This document shows positions 55,311 to 63,797 of a stretch of DNA of 64,000 nucleotides, piece after piece. This stretch comes from an uncultured Oceanospirillaceae bacterium. GTDB taxonomy: Bacteria > Pseudomonadota > Gammaproteobacteria > Pseudomonadales > Balneatricaceae. Made by a program: the position numbers and the translations under genes. The DNA is taken from the NCBI GenBank assembly GCA_937138495.1, contig CAKZPE010000014.1, forward strand, positions 1-64,000. Direction: 5' to 3'. A model generated the notes under the pieces. It was not told the DNA's origin, did not search any database, and was given only the letters and a program-made list of their open reading frames with translations. Each line of letters begins with the position of its first letter. The stretch's first letter is position 1.

Positions 55311-56387
55311 ATGTCGGTTATCCCGAAAATCATCCGTAGTATCTCCGGACAAAACACCTTTACAGTCATCACATTGCCGCCATTCGGCACCGTGACTCAA
55401 ACCACCGATCTGCTCGTTGAAAGCAGTACCTGCCCGGCATTCCTGGCACAATTGTTATCCGGCCTTAGCCAGAACGGCTACAGCTTTTGCGTTGACTCCC
55501 GGAAAACAGGACAAGTCATTATCACTTGCAGGCCCGCCTCCGGTCCGGAAGAAATCCTCAGTATCCACACAGAGATTCCGCTGTCTGACGGCCGTATCGC
55601 CATCATTGACCTGGCATTGCTGGGCCAGGAAGACATGCCTCTGTTAACCTCACTGATCCATAATGAAACACCCGACGGACAAACAGAAGCAGCCTTAAGC
55701 CGGTTGCCAGGTGTCGAACTGCATCATGCAGAACACTGCGAAAAACAGATTCCGGACGGCACACAGATCATTCCGGTCATTGGCCCTGACGGTGTTGGCA
55801 AAACCACCCTTATCACCGCCCTGCAGGAAAAGATTGCCGCGAACAGCCATTACTACCGGTTTAAAAAGCTGTTCAGAGGCAGTATGCGTTATCAGCTGAA
55901 TCATTTTCTGACCCAGCTGCGGGAAGGCAAACGGTACGACAAAAACCAGCATAACGATCAGCACGGCCTGAAGATGATGGCAATCGCCAGACGGCGTTAT
56001 CCACGTTTAATAAAACAGGCGAGACAGGCGAAGACTCATTACTTCAGCGACCGCTTCTTTCATGATTACATTATTGAAAATCTGCGTTTCGAAGATAAGC
56101 CCGCCACGCTTCGCAAACAGTGGCAAACATTGCTGGATGCTGCACCTAACACCCATTGGTTCATTCAGCTGGATGCGCCTGCTGACGTAATTCTCAGCCG
56201 CAAAGATGAGCTCAGCGCTGAAGATATCAATACCTACCGGGATGCCTGTCTGAAAATGTACATCCACCGGCCTGCACCGGTATTCAGCTTCATCAACACC
56301 AGCCATTCGCTGGAAACCTGCGTGAATCACTTACTGAAAGATGCCGAACTGGCAGGCATTAAAATACAGTCATCCGGTCTGGGCTAA
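55311..56387 (+). CDS. P-loop nucleoside/thymidylate-kinase-like protein with unknown N-terminus
   Basis: 358 residues from ATG 55311 (MSVIPKIIRSISG). The first 150 residues form an unassigned alpha/beta domain (LVESSTCPAFLAQLLSGLSQ, then IHTEIPLSDGRIAIIDLALL). The C-terminal half is a kinase-like P-loop domain: Walker A GPDGVGKTTL (158-167), a helical lid segment rich in Arg, HYFSDRFFHD with the DR motif (Asp247-Arg248, as in thymidylate and deoxynucleoside kinases) and VILSRKDELSAEDINTYRDA near the end. The substrate is unknown. The upstream in-frame ATG at 55275 has no ribosome site. Single gene between MttB and the DHH gene. Confidence 0.75.
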   Translation: MSVIPKIIRSISGQNTFTVITLPPFGTVTQTTDLLVESSTCPAFLAQLLSGLSQNGYSFCVDSRKTGQVIITCRPASGPEEILSIHTEIPLSDGRIAIIDLALLGQEDMPLLTSLIHNETPDGQTEAALSRLPGVELHHAEHCEKQIPDGTQIIPVIGPDGVGKTTLITALQEKIAANSHYYRFKKLFRGSMRYQLNHFLTQLREGKRYDKNQHNDQHGLKMMAIARRRYPRLIKQARQAKTHYFSDRFFHDYIIENLRFEDKPATLRKQWQTLLDAAPNTHWFIQLDAPADVILSRKDELSAEDINTYRDACLKMYIHRPAPVFSFINTSHSLETCVNHLLKDAELAGIKIQSSGLG

Positions 56388-56527
56388 ACCGGGATATTAC
56401 TCTGTATTTCAGGATTGAAATGTTAAAACACAGCATTATAAATCAGCACAACCGGAACGGCCGGCGGTGCTGATTTGCGCCTGAATCCTATCTGAGAAAC
56501 GTTGTCAGATCAGACAACGCCAGCTGA

Positions 56528-57457
56528 TCAGCCGTCGGCATTAATCTGAGTTACCAGCTCGCCCAGCACTTGTGATGCCTGATCATTAGACACCTGACAG
56601 GTACTCGCCGCTTCATGGCCACCGCCACCGTATTTCAGCATCAGGCTACCGACAACTGTTTTGGCACTGCGGTCAAAAATTGATTTACCGGTCGCAAACA
56701 CCGTGTTCTGTTTTTTCAGCCCCCAGAGCACGTGAATCGACATATTACACTGTGGATACATGGCATAAATCATAAAGCGGTTGCCGGCGTAAATAGTCTC
56801 CTCATTACGCAGGTCCAGCACCACCAGATTGCCATGCACAGTAGAACAGCGCTCAATCTGATCTTTAAACTTGTGCTGCTGTTCAAAATACAGCTCTACC
56901 CGTTCCTGAACATCCGGCAGCCGAATAATGTCTTCAATGCTGTGATGACGGCAGTAATCAATCAGATCCATCATCAGCGCATAGTTGGAAATACGGAACT
57001 CACGGAAACGCCCCAGGCCGGTACGGGCATCCATCAGGAAGTTAAGCAACTCCCAGTTAGCGGGCTCCAGTACTTCCTGCATATTAAAATCTGCGGAGTC
57101 ACCTTTATCCACTGCCTTCATCATCTCATCCCAGGCACGGGGAAAGGTATCAAAACCGCCGTAATAATCGAACACAACCCGGGCAGCAGACGGCGCTTTC
57201 GGATCGATAATATGATTTTCGCGGGATTCGTTACGCAGGGTTTCAGAAAGGTGATGGTCAAACGCCAGATGGACGCCATCCACATAAGGCAGGTTAGTTG
57301 TGATATCCCGGTCAGACGTGTCTACGGTGCCATCCTGCATATCCTTGGGATGAACAAACTTAATATCATCAACCAGATTAATATGCTTCAACAATACAGC
57401 GCAGACCAAACCATCAAAATCACTGCGGGTAACGAGTCGATATTGGGTATCTTCCAT
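56528..57457 (-). CDS. DHH/DHHA1-family phosphoesterase
   Basis: 309 residues from ATG 57457 (AAGGG nine bases upstream; ATG 57466 is too close to that site). Metal-binding motif I RSDFDGL (Asp13, Asp15), DHH motif FDHH (Asp67-His68-His69) and the C-terminal DHHA1 signature KYGGGGHEAASTC (about 282-294). The family includes exopolyphosphatases, nano-RNases and c-di-AMP phosphodiesterases. This length is close to short cytoplasmic DHH phosphoesterases without a GGDEF or PAS extension. Substrate not determined from sequence. Confidence 0.88.
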   Translation of the reverse strand: MEDTQYRLVTRSDFDGLVCAVLLKHINLVDDIKFVHPKDMQDGTVDTSDRDITTNLPYVDGVHLAFDHHLSETLRNESRENHIIDPKAPSAARVVFDYYGGFDTFPRAWDEMMKAVDKGDSADFNMQEVLEPANWELLNFLMDARTGLGRFREFRISNYALMMDLIDYCRHHSIEDIIRLPDVQERVELYFEQQHKFKDQIERCSTVHGNLVVLDLRNEETIYAGNRFMIYAMYPQCNMSIHVLWGLKKQNTVFATGKSIFDRSAKTVVGSLMLKYGGGGHEAASTCQVSNDQASQVLGELVTQINADG

Positions 57458-57989
57458 CTGTAACATCCCTTACCAGGTCATAGATTAATCATTCGAGTAT
57501 ATGAAAGCCCTCTTAAAGTACAATCACCCCTATACCCATCCCGTGGACACCCGTTCAAATACGCGTTTGAATTCAATAGAATCAGATAGCCAAAAATGCC
57601 CCGTTAAAAAAGCGTTCGACGGATGTAACCCATGTCCAAAGTGAGTTAATCTACTCACGTCCGAAACAGCCTGTAAAATGGTCAGGAGCGTTTCTGTCAG
57701 AGGTTAGCACCGGAGGCCCGGCTTAGGAGCCAGCCCCGCTTTAAGAGCACCCGAGCATACCGGCTTATGCCTTTAAGCCTATGTGATACCCAATAGCCCG
57801 GGGCTAATAGCAAACAGAGATCCGGCGATATGTGCCGCAAAGCAGTTAACGGTATATGCGCCAGATTTATCTGACACTCCGGATCGCGACCCTCTGGAAA
57901 TCCGCTTCACCATTATGCATATAGTGAGCACCGGTAAATATTAAACACCTGTCTTATCAGTTTTTGATAAGAAGCCTAAGGAAGACGAC
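57458..57989. other. Long structured spacer before the YcfL-like gene
   Basis: About 530 bases between divergent genes. There is no convincing ORF, but many stems occur in order: TTCAAA/TTTGAA (about 57554), GTGAGT/ACTCAC (57641-57658), AGCCCCG/CGGGGCT (57732 and 57799), GATCCGG/CCGGATC (57819 and 57879), GGCG-TATGTGCC/GGTATATGCGCC inside the last, CAGAT/ATCTG (57862-57873) and CTTATCA/TGATAAG (57953-57971) just before the ribosome site. This density looks like a folded RNA, possibly a leader of the YcfL-like mRNA or a separate ncRNA. No known family is recognised. Confidence 0.55.
57660..57886 (+). ncRNA. Candidate structured RNA, unknown family
   Basis: Most folded part of the spacer. The 3' segment (57819-57886) has a compact fold: outer stem GATCCGG/CCGGATC, an inner hairpin pairing GGCG-A-TATGTGCC with GGTATATGCGCC (wobbles allowed, loop about 14), then hairpin CAGAT-tt-ATCTG. 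The 5' segment is closed by AGCCCCG/CGGGGCT. Strand and ends are guessed from the direction of the downstream gene. I compared it by memory with 6S, tmRNA, RNase P, SRP RNA and cobalamin riboswitches and found no match. Confidence 0.35.
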
Positions 57990-58391
57990 ATGAACAAACT
58001 TTTTTTAACTTTTCTTGCTGTACTGCTACTGACTGGCTGCCAGGCGCTGCAAACTCAGTCGAGCGACTATTCACAGGTAGAGTTTTCTCCGGAAACAGCC
58101 GTGCATATGAAGGTACGTAATATTACACAGGGTCGTACCGAGGGTGATTTACTTCGGGTAGCGGTGCTCGTTCACAACTCAAGAACCATGGCAGACAACT
58201 ATTTCTTCCGTTTCATCTGGCTGGACAAGGATGGTCTTGAAGTTCAGGGCCTGTCATCACGCTGGGAAGCAATTGTATCAACGGGCTTAGATGACGCACT
58301 CGTAATCAGCCGTATTGCAAGCAACCCGGACGTTGTCGATTACCGGTTACTTATCTCCGACAAACCCGGTATGAATACGGCCCCTGAATAA
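57990..58391 (+). CDS. YcfL-like (DUF1425) lipoprotein
   Basis: 133 residues. Lipoprotein signal MNKLFLTFLAVLLLTGC with lipobox LTGC, so the mature protein begins at Cys17 and is attached to the envelope. The body is beta-rich (VHMKVRNITQGRTEGDLLRV, NYFFRFIWLDKDGLEVQG, SRWEAIVSTG) and agrees with the DUF1425/YcfL family, whose role is not settled; in E. coli ycfL lies near lpoB. GGAAG is seven to nine bases before the ATG. A perfect 11-bp hairpin follows. Confidence 0.85.
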   Translation: MNKLFLTFLAVLLLTGCQALQTQSSDYSQVEFSPETAVHMKVRNITQGRTEGDLLRVAVLVHNSRTMADNYFFRFIWLDKDGLEVQGLSSRWEAIVSTGLDDALVISRIASNPDVVDYRLLISDKPGMNTAPE

Positions 58392-58449
58392 AGCACAGCC
58401 AACAGCAATACTGTTTCCGCAGCAGCACATCAAAAGCGCTGTGACTGAC

Positions 58450-58474
58450 AACAGGCTCGCCAGGCGAGCCTGTT
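58450..58474 (+). terminator. Hairpin after the YcfL-like gene
   Basis: AACAGGCTCGC-cag-GCGAGCCTGTT, a perfect 11-bp stem with a 3-base loop about 60 bases beyond the stop; TACGC follows, no T-run. Confidence 0.6.
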
Positions 58475-58578
58475 ACGCATGAAGACAGCTGTCTGATACA
58501 ACTAAACTTCGCCCTGAATACAAAGCGCGTTTCTATGCCCATATTCTGTTAGGTAAAAATACTTTGCCTAAGCGGTTA

Positions 58579-59073
58579 TTAACGGTTCGCATAACCTTCA
58601 ATAAATGCCTCTAACCTGTCACTCAACCGGGCCGCCTCAGCACACTGCCCTGACGCCTGTAATAAATAAGCTACACACTCCGCGGTGCATACCCCTTCCG
58701 CTTTCTGATTACGCCGCAGGGTATAACCGGACGCCCCGGTTACCTCCACAGCAATCCGGGGGATACCCTGCAAATACGGGCTTTTATTAAACATCTTCCG
58801 GGCCTCCTGCCAGGTGCCGTCCAGCACCACCAGCCCTTTAAGCCGGTCAGACAAACCGGAATCAGCAAGCGCCGCCGATAACTCAACACTGCCCTCTCCG
58901 GGATATACCAGCGCCAGAGCCCCCTGTTCAGCCAACTTAACCAGCGCCTCATCCGGCTCAACTCTGGACCATTCAACGATTCTGACAGACTCACCTAAAA
59001 CCTCAGCAACAAGCCTGCCGGTATTCGTAGGTTTGGGTAATTCACGGGGATGGGTAAGCAAATAAATCTTCAC
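58579..59073 (-). CDS. DTW-domain tRNA-uridine aminocarboxypropyltransferase-like protein
   Basis: 164 residues. DTW proteins (TapT/TuaA) transfer the 3-amino-3-carboxypropyl group from S-adenosylmethionine to uridine, giving acp3U in tRNA. Motifs: THPRE (7-11), TNTGR (16-20), LVYPGEGS, the DTW-type LDGTWQEARKM (Asp85, Trp88) and RRNQKAEGVCTAECVA (120-135). The protein is shorter than E. coli TapT because the N-terminal Cys-rich part is absent; the catalytic core is intact. Divergent from the ABC-F gene. Confidence 0.88.
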   Translation of the reverse strand: MKIYLLTHPRELPKPTNTGRLVAEVLGESVRIVEWSRVEPDEALVKLAEQGALALVYPGEGSVELSAALADSGLSDRLKGLVVLDGTWQEARKMFNKSPYLQGIPRIAVEVTGASGYTLRRNQKAEGVCTAECVAYLLQASGQCAEAARLSDRLEAFIEGYANR

Positions 59074-59153
59074 TATATTCCGGTTCGCAGACAGAGATTA
59101 CTCGGGCTGACGATTATAGACCGGTTTCGTGTACAAATTTCACACAAATTCAC

Positions 59154-59182
59154 TCGACCTCAGGCGGGCAAAACTCTATAGT
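59154..59182 (+). promoter_or_regulatory. Sigma-70-like promoter of the ABC-F gene
   Basis: TCGACC (-35, 59154-59159), 17-base spacer, TATAGT (-10, 59177-59182). The leader then contains CGGGA/TCCCG and GGCC-rich repeats (about 59195-59232) before the TTG start at 59260, which may fold. Confidence 0.5.
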
Positions 59183-59259
59183 GTCGGGCTTTTGCGGCCC
59201 GCGGGAATATCCTCCCGGCTTGCGGCCAGAATCCACCGGTTTACAGCAGGACAACTCTC

Positions 59260-60876
59260 TTGATCTCTACCGCCAATATCACCATGCAGTTCGGTGCCAA
59301 ACCTCTTTTCGAAAATATCTCGGTCAAATTCGGTAACGGAAACCGTTACGGTCTGATCGGTGCCAACGGTTGCGGCAAATCAACCTTCATGAAGATTCTG
59401 GACGGTAGCCTGACACCGACTTCCGGTAACGTCAGCATTTCCCCGAATGAGCGGGTGGGTAAACTGCACCAGGACCAGTTCGCCTTTGAAGAATACAGCG
59501 TCATCGACACTGTGATCATGGGCCATAAAGAACTCTGGGAAGTAAAGCAGGAGCGCGACCGCATCTACAGCCTGCCGGAAATGTCTGAAGAAGACGGCAT
59601 GAAAGTCGCTGAACTGGAAACAGTGTTCGCTGAAATGGACGGTTACAGTGCAGAAAGCCGTGCCGGTGAAATCCTGCTGGGGGCCGGTATCGAGCTGGGC
59701 CTGCACTTTGGCCCGATGAGCGAAGTGGCGCCGGGCTGGAAACTGCGGGTACTGCTGGCACAGGCCCTGTTCTCTGATCCGGATATTCTGCTGTTAGATG
59801 AACCGACCAACAACCTGGATATCAACACAATCCGTTGGCTGGAAGGCGTGCTGAACGAGCGTAACAGCACCATGATCATCATTTCCCACGACCGTCACTT
59901 CCTGAACGCGGTGTGTACACATATGGCAGACATCGATTACGGTGAACTGCGAGTGTATCCGGGTAACTACGATGATTTCATGTTTGCTTCCACCCAGATC
60001 CGTGAACGCCAGCTGGCTGATAATGCCAAGAAGAGCGCGCAAATGGCAGACTTACGCCAGTTTGTAAGCCGTTTCTCTGCCAACGCCTCAAAAGCAAAGC
60101 AAGCGACCTCCCGTGCTAAGCAGCTGGAAAAGATCAAACTGGACGAAATCAAACCGTCCAGCCGTTCCAACCCGTTCATCCGCTTTACGCAGGAAAAGAA
60201 ACTGCACCGTCAGGCCGTTGTACTTGAAGAAGTGGGCCACGGCTTTGATGGCGAGCAGCTGTTTAAAGACGGCAACCTGATTCTGGAAGCCGGCAGTCGC
60301 CTGGCCATCATCGGTGAAAACGGTGTGGGTAAAACCACCCTGCTGCGCTGCCTGATGAACGAATTACAAACCCAGAACGGTACTATTCAGTGGGCAGAAA
60401 GCGCGACAATCGGCTACTGCCCTCAGGACACCAACGCCGAATTTGAAACTGAGCTGAGCTTATTTGAGTGGGTCAGCCAGTGGCGTAAACCTAATCACGA
60501 CGATCAGATCGTCCGCTCTACATTAGGCCGTTTGCTGTTCAGTGCTGATGACTTCGACAAGAAAGCCCGCGTCTGCTCCGGGGGTGAAAAGAACCGTCTG
60601 CTGTTCGGTAAACTGATGATGGGCAACACCAACGTGCTGATCATGGATGAACCGACCAACCACCTGGATATGGAATCCATCGAAGCCCTGAACCTGGCGC
60701 TGGAAAACTACGAAGGCACCCTGATCTTCGTCAGCCACGACCGGGAATTCGTATCATCACTGGCCACCCAGATTATCGATATCCGTGACCAGAAGCTGTT
60801 CAGCTTCCAGGGCACCTACGAAGAATATCTGGCACACATGGACGCCAAAGAAAAAGCGGCTAAATCAAAGAAATAA
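59260..60876 (+). CDS. ybiT: ABC-F family ATPase (YbiT type)
   Basis: 538 residues with two ABC domains and no membrane segments, the ABC-F layout; such proteins act on the ribosome. Start is TTG 59260 with AGGA eight bases upstream. Domain 1: Walker [10 protein letters not shown] (33-41), signature region then [17 protein letters not shown]; linker about 235-300 with a charged coiled coil (P-site tRNA interaction motif region); domain 2: Walker [46 protein letters not shown]. Sequence and length fit YbiT rather than EttA or Uup. Strong terminator follows. Confidence 0.93.
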   Translation: MISTANITMQFGAKPLFENISVKFGNGNRYGLIGANGCGKSTFMKILDGSLTPTSGNVSISPNERVGKLHQDQFAFEEYSVIDTVIMGHKELWEVKQERDRIYSLPEMSEEDGMKVAELETVFAEMDGYSAESRAGEILLGAGIELGLHFGPMSEVAPGWKLRVLLAQALFSDPDILLLDEPTNNLDINTIRWLEGVLNERNSTMIIISHDRHFLNAVCTHMADIDYGELRVYPGNYDDFMFASTQIRERQLADNAKKSAQMADLRQFVSRFSANASKAKQATSRAKQLEKIKLDEIKPSSRSNPFIRFTQEKKLHRQAVVLEEVGHGFDGEQLFKDGNLILEAGSRLAIIGENGVGKTTLLRCLMNELQTQNGTIQWAESATIGYCPQDTNAEFETELSLFEWVSQWRKPNHDDQIVRSTLGRLLFSADDFDKKARVCSGGEKNRLLFGKLMMGNTNVLIMDEPTNHLDMESIEALNLALENYEGTLIFVSHDREFVSSLATQIIDIRDQKLFSFQGTYEEYLAHMDAKEKAAKSKK

Positions 60877-60894
60877 AGCCCGTTTCTTACGCCA

Positions 60895-60932
60895 TAAAAA
60901 AAGGCCGCTGACGAAAGTCCGCGGCCTTTTTT
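60895..60932. terminator. Bidirectional terminator between ybiT and the symporter
   Basis: AAAAAAAGGCCGC-loop-GCGGCCTTTTTT, perfect stem with A-run and T-run, serving the convergent genes ending at 60876 and 60955. Confidence 0.92.
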
Positions 60933-60954
60933 GTAACAGCTGCTCAGCCAGCCT

Positions 60955-62511
60955 TTACTTCGCAGTCGCACCCTTAAACTTCACAATCTCCCCGGTTTTC
61001 AGGCGGGACAGATACGAGTTAAGCTCACGTTTGATGATCGGCAGTAAGAAGTACAGACCGATAATATTCACAACCGCCATGGCAAAGATCGCCGCATCCG
61101 AGAAATCAATAACCGGGCCAAGGTTCGCCGCCGCTCCGATGACAATAAAGATGCAGAACATCACCTTATACGTCAGCTCTTTAGACTTCCCTTCACCGAA
61201 CAGGTAAGTCCAGGCCTTCAGGCCATAATAAGACCAGCTGATCATGGTTGAGAAGGCAAACAGCACGACAGCGACTGCCAGAACATATGGGAACCAGGAG
61301 AATGCTGATCCGAATGCCGCCGACGTCAGCGCCACACCGGAAGACCCGTCTGCGGTCAGAATCCGGCCGTTTTCACCCAGCATATACAAACCGGTCGCAG
61401 GGTCAGTCATTAACTGGCCGGTAATGATGATCACCAGTGCAGTCATGGTACAAATCAGAACAGTATCAATAAACGGCTCTAACAGAGAGACAAAGCCCTC
61501 AGTCACCGGCTCATTAGTTTTAACTGCCGAGTGCGCAATCGCCGCTGAACCCACACCTGCTTCATTGGAGAATGCCGCCCGTTTGAAACCCTGAATCAGG
61601 GCACCCACAAAACCGCCGGCTATCCCCAGCCCCGTGAAGGCACCTTCAAAAATCTGACCAAAGGCCCAACCAATCTTGTCGGCATTCATCAACAGAATAA
61701 CCAGCGCCGCCAGCACGTACATAACGCCCATGAAAGGTACAACTTTTTCAGTAACCCGGGCGATAGACTTAATACCGCCAACAATCACTGCAAACACAAT
61801 GGCCGCAAATATTAGACCGGTAATCCAGCCAGGATAATCACCCACGATACCGCTGATCTGCGCATGTGCCTGGTTGGCCTGGAACATGTTCCCGCCCCCC
61901 AGCGAACCAAGGATACAGAAGATAGCAAACATCACTGCCAGCAACTTACCGCCCGGCAGACCACGTTCCTTAAACCCCTTGGAGATGTAATACATCGGGC
62001 CACCGGAAACGGTACCGTCGCTGTATTCATTCCGGTATTTAACACCCAGGGTACACTCGGCAAACTTGGATGCCATGCCCAGTAAACCGGCCAGAATCAT
62101 CCAGAAAGTAGCCCCGGCACCACCAATGCTGACGGCAACAGCCACACCGGCAATGTTACCCAGGCCCACAGTCCCCGAAAGCGCAGTGGCCAGCGCCTGG
62201 AAGTGACTCACCTCACCGGCATCACGGGGGTTGGTATAATCACCTTTCACCAGCGCAATGGAATGCCCCACCGCCCGGAACTGAATAAAACCGAAATACA
62301 GGGTAAAAACGGACGCACCGACTACTAACCACAATACAATCCATGGAAAGCTGGTACCGGGTAAAGGCGCAAAGATCAGACCGACAAACCAGCCCGTCGC
62401 CCAGGAAAAAACGTCGTTTACCGTTTCATCAACGCTGGCCATCGCCATTTTACTGTGCATCAACAACACCAGCGTACTCAGAGCATAGAAGATTTTGTTT
62501 TTATTATTCAT
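60955..62511 (-). CDS. Alanine/glycine:sodium symporter (AGCS family)
   Basis: 518 residues, eleven or so membrane helices. AGCS signatures: [20 protein letters not shown] and [15 protein letters not shown] in the first third, [33 protein letters not shown] in the centre. The N-terminus ([25 protein letters not shown]) resembles a cleaved signal peptide. Na+-driven uptake of alanine, glycine or D-alanine is the family role. It starts ten bases after the USP gene on the same strand, so the two are co-transcribed. The divergent Lrp/AsnC regulator is a likely controller. Confidence 0.95.
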   Translation of the reverse strand: MNNKNKIFYALSTLVLLMHSKMAMASVDETVNDVFSWATGWFVGLIFAPLPGTSFPWIVLWLVVGASVFTLYFGFIQFRAVGHSIALVKGDYTNPRDAGEVSHFQALATALSGTVGLGNIAGVAVAVSIGGAGATFWMILAGLLGMASKFAECTLGVKYRNEYSDGTVSGGPMYYISKGFKERGLPGGKLLAVMFAIFCILGSLGGGNMFQANQAHAQISGIVGDYPGWITGLIFAAIVFAVIVGGIKSIARVTEKVVPFMGVMYVLAALVILLMNADKIGWAFGQIFEGAFTGLGIAGGFVGALIQGFKRAAFSNEAGVGSAAIAHSAVKTNEPVTEGFVSLLEPFIDTVLICTMTALVIIITGQLMTDPATGLYMLGENGRILTADGSSGVALTSAAFGSAFSWFPYVLAVAVVLFAFSTMISWSYYGLKAWTYLFGEGKSKELTYKVMFCIFIVIGAAANLGPVIDFSDAAIFAMAVVNIIGLYFLLPIIKRELNSYLSRLKTGEIVKFKGATAK

Positions 62512-62520
62512 AACCTTGCC

Positions 62521-62958
62521 TCAGTTAACCACAGTTACAGGTACGCTTGCGTTCATCACCAGATTGGCCGTCACACTGCCAAACAGGCGTGACGTAATCC
62601 CCCCCCTGGATGAACGGGCCACGACGATCTGATCGGCTTTCTCCTCAACCGCCACCAGATTCAGCAGTTCTGCTGCATCGCCATGCATCACCCGGCCATT
62701 CGCAGTAAAACCTTCGCTATGAAGGGCTGCGATAGCAGGATCAATCACCCGCGACGTTGCCACAGCGATTTCCTGTTCACGGCGCTTATGCCGCGAGGCG
62801 TTTTCTTCAGGTGTTTGAAAACTGTAAGGCGTCCACTCAATGACGTAGACAAGTTCCAGAGTACAGTCGGGGATAAGGGAAGCGAGCCGTTTTGCGTAAG
62901 CCAGTGCCCGGGAACCGGATTCACTGCCATCAAGGCCAACGATTAGTATATTAGACAT
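62521..62958 (-). CDS. Universal stress protein (UspA family)
   Basis: 145 residues, single Usp domain. Visible: VGLDGSESGSRALAYAKRLA at the N-terminus, a HGDAAELLN segment, and ARSSRGGITSRLFGSVT and ASVPVTVVN at the end. The G-x2-G-x9-G(S/T) nucleotide-binding pattern (GGI...GSVT) is only partly matched, so ATP binding is uncertain. First gene of the unit with the AGCS symporter. Usp genes linked to transporters are common. Confidence 0.9.
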   Translation of the reverse strand: MSNILIVGLDGSESGSRALAYAKRLASLIPDCTLELVYVIEWTPYSFQTPEENASRHKRREQEIAVATSRVIDPAIAALHSEGFTANGRVMHGDAAELLNLVAVEEKADQIVVARSSRGGITSRLFGSVTANLVMNASVPVTVVN

Positions 62959-63361
62959 GTATGCACCTTTTTTTGTTTTTGTATGGATGCATCGTATCCG
63001 GCGGTCTGTTGCGACCTGTCTCAGATACGACCGGTCAATGATCCCCTGACAAACAGGTGTTTTACAGCGCGATTCGTCGTTTTAAAAAACCGAAACGATC
63101 TTTTTGACAGTCGAATCGACGTCGAAGCAACCCTGCGTATATCTGAACCTGCAGGTGTTCCTGAATGTTCTCAGCCGTCAGTGAGAAAAATTTCCCCTAT
63201 AATTTCCTTATTCAGAGCATAAAAATTCATTAATTCACCACCAGATCCCGTTATTTAGTAAGCTTTACCAAACTACTGAGAATTTACCTTTATGACGATC
63301 AGGTATGTTTTTTAATATGATAAAGTTTCACAGAACAACCTGAATCCTGAGTAACATTTGT
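62959..63361. other. Spacer between USP and Lrp/AsnC genes
   Basis: About 400 bases, no supported gene. It contains AT-rich promoter regions and short inverted repeats such as TCGAATCGACGTCGA near 63110-63125. It is the likely control region of the symporter and regulator genes. Confidence 0.5.
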
Positions 63362-63784
63362 ATGGATAAGTTCGATCAACTGATCATCCAGCATCTGAGT
63401 GAAGACGCCCGGCAATCTAACGCCGAAGTGGCCCGTAAAATTGGTTTATCAAGAACGGCTGTGGCCGGAAGGCTCAAACGGCTGGAAGACAAAGGAATTG
63501 TCAGCGGCTATAAAATCGAACTGCGCAATCCCGGAAAACAGGTCGCCGCCTATTTCCAGATGAATTTCTCCCACCTCGATTACGACAAACTGCTACCGCT
63601 GATCAGCCAGATAGAAGAAATTAAAGACTGCCGTTCAATCACCGGGGATATCGACCTGATTATCTATGCTGAAGCCGATACGATGGAACAGCTGGATACC
63701 GTGAGAATACGGCTAAGCGAGTTACCGAAAATATCTTATATTGTCACGCATCCGGTACTCAAAGATCTGAAATCATGCAGCTGA
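63362..63784 (+). CDS. Lrp/AsnC-family transcriptional regulator
   Basis: 140 residues: N-terminal winged HTH (about 5-50; FDQLIIQHLSEDARQSNAEV and ARKIGLSRTAVAGRLKRLED) and a RAM effector-binding domain (about 65-140). This is the short single-domain Lrp form. It is divergent from the USP-AGCS pair by about 400 bases, suggesting that it responds to an amino acid and controls the symporter. Convergent with a partial gene at the window edge. Confidence 0.92.
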   Translation: MDKFDQLIIQHLSEDARQSNAEVARKIGLSRTAVAGRLKRLEDKGIVSGYKIELRNPGKQVAAYFQMNFSHLDYDKLLPLISQIEEIKDCRSITGDIDLIIYAEADTMEQLDTVRIRLSELPKISYIVTHPVLKDLKSCS

Positions 63785-63797
63785 AACGGCGGCAGAT

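Noticed and set aside
57660..57886. Known RNA (6S, tmRNA, RNase P, SRP RNA, cobalamin riboswitch)
   Set aside because: None of the conserved cores or flanking genes for these families were seen; only an unassigned structured RNA candidate is reported.
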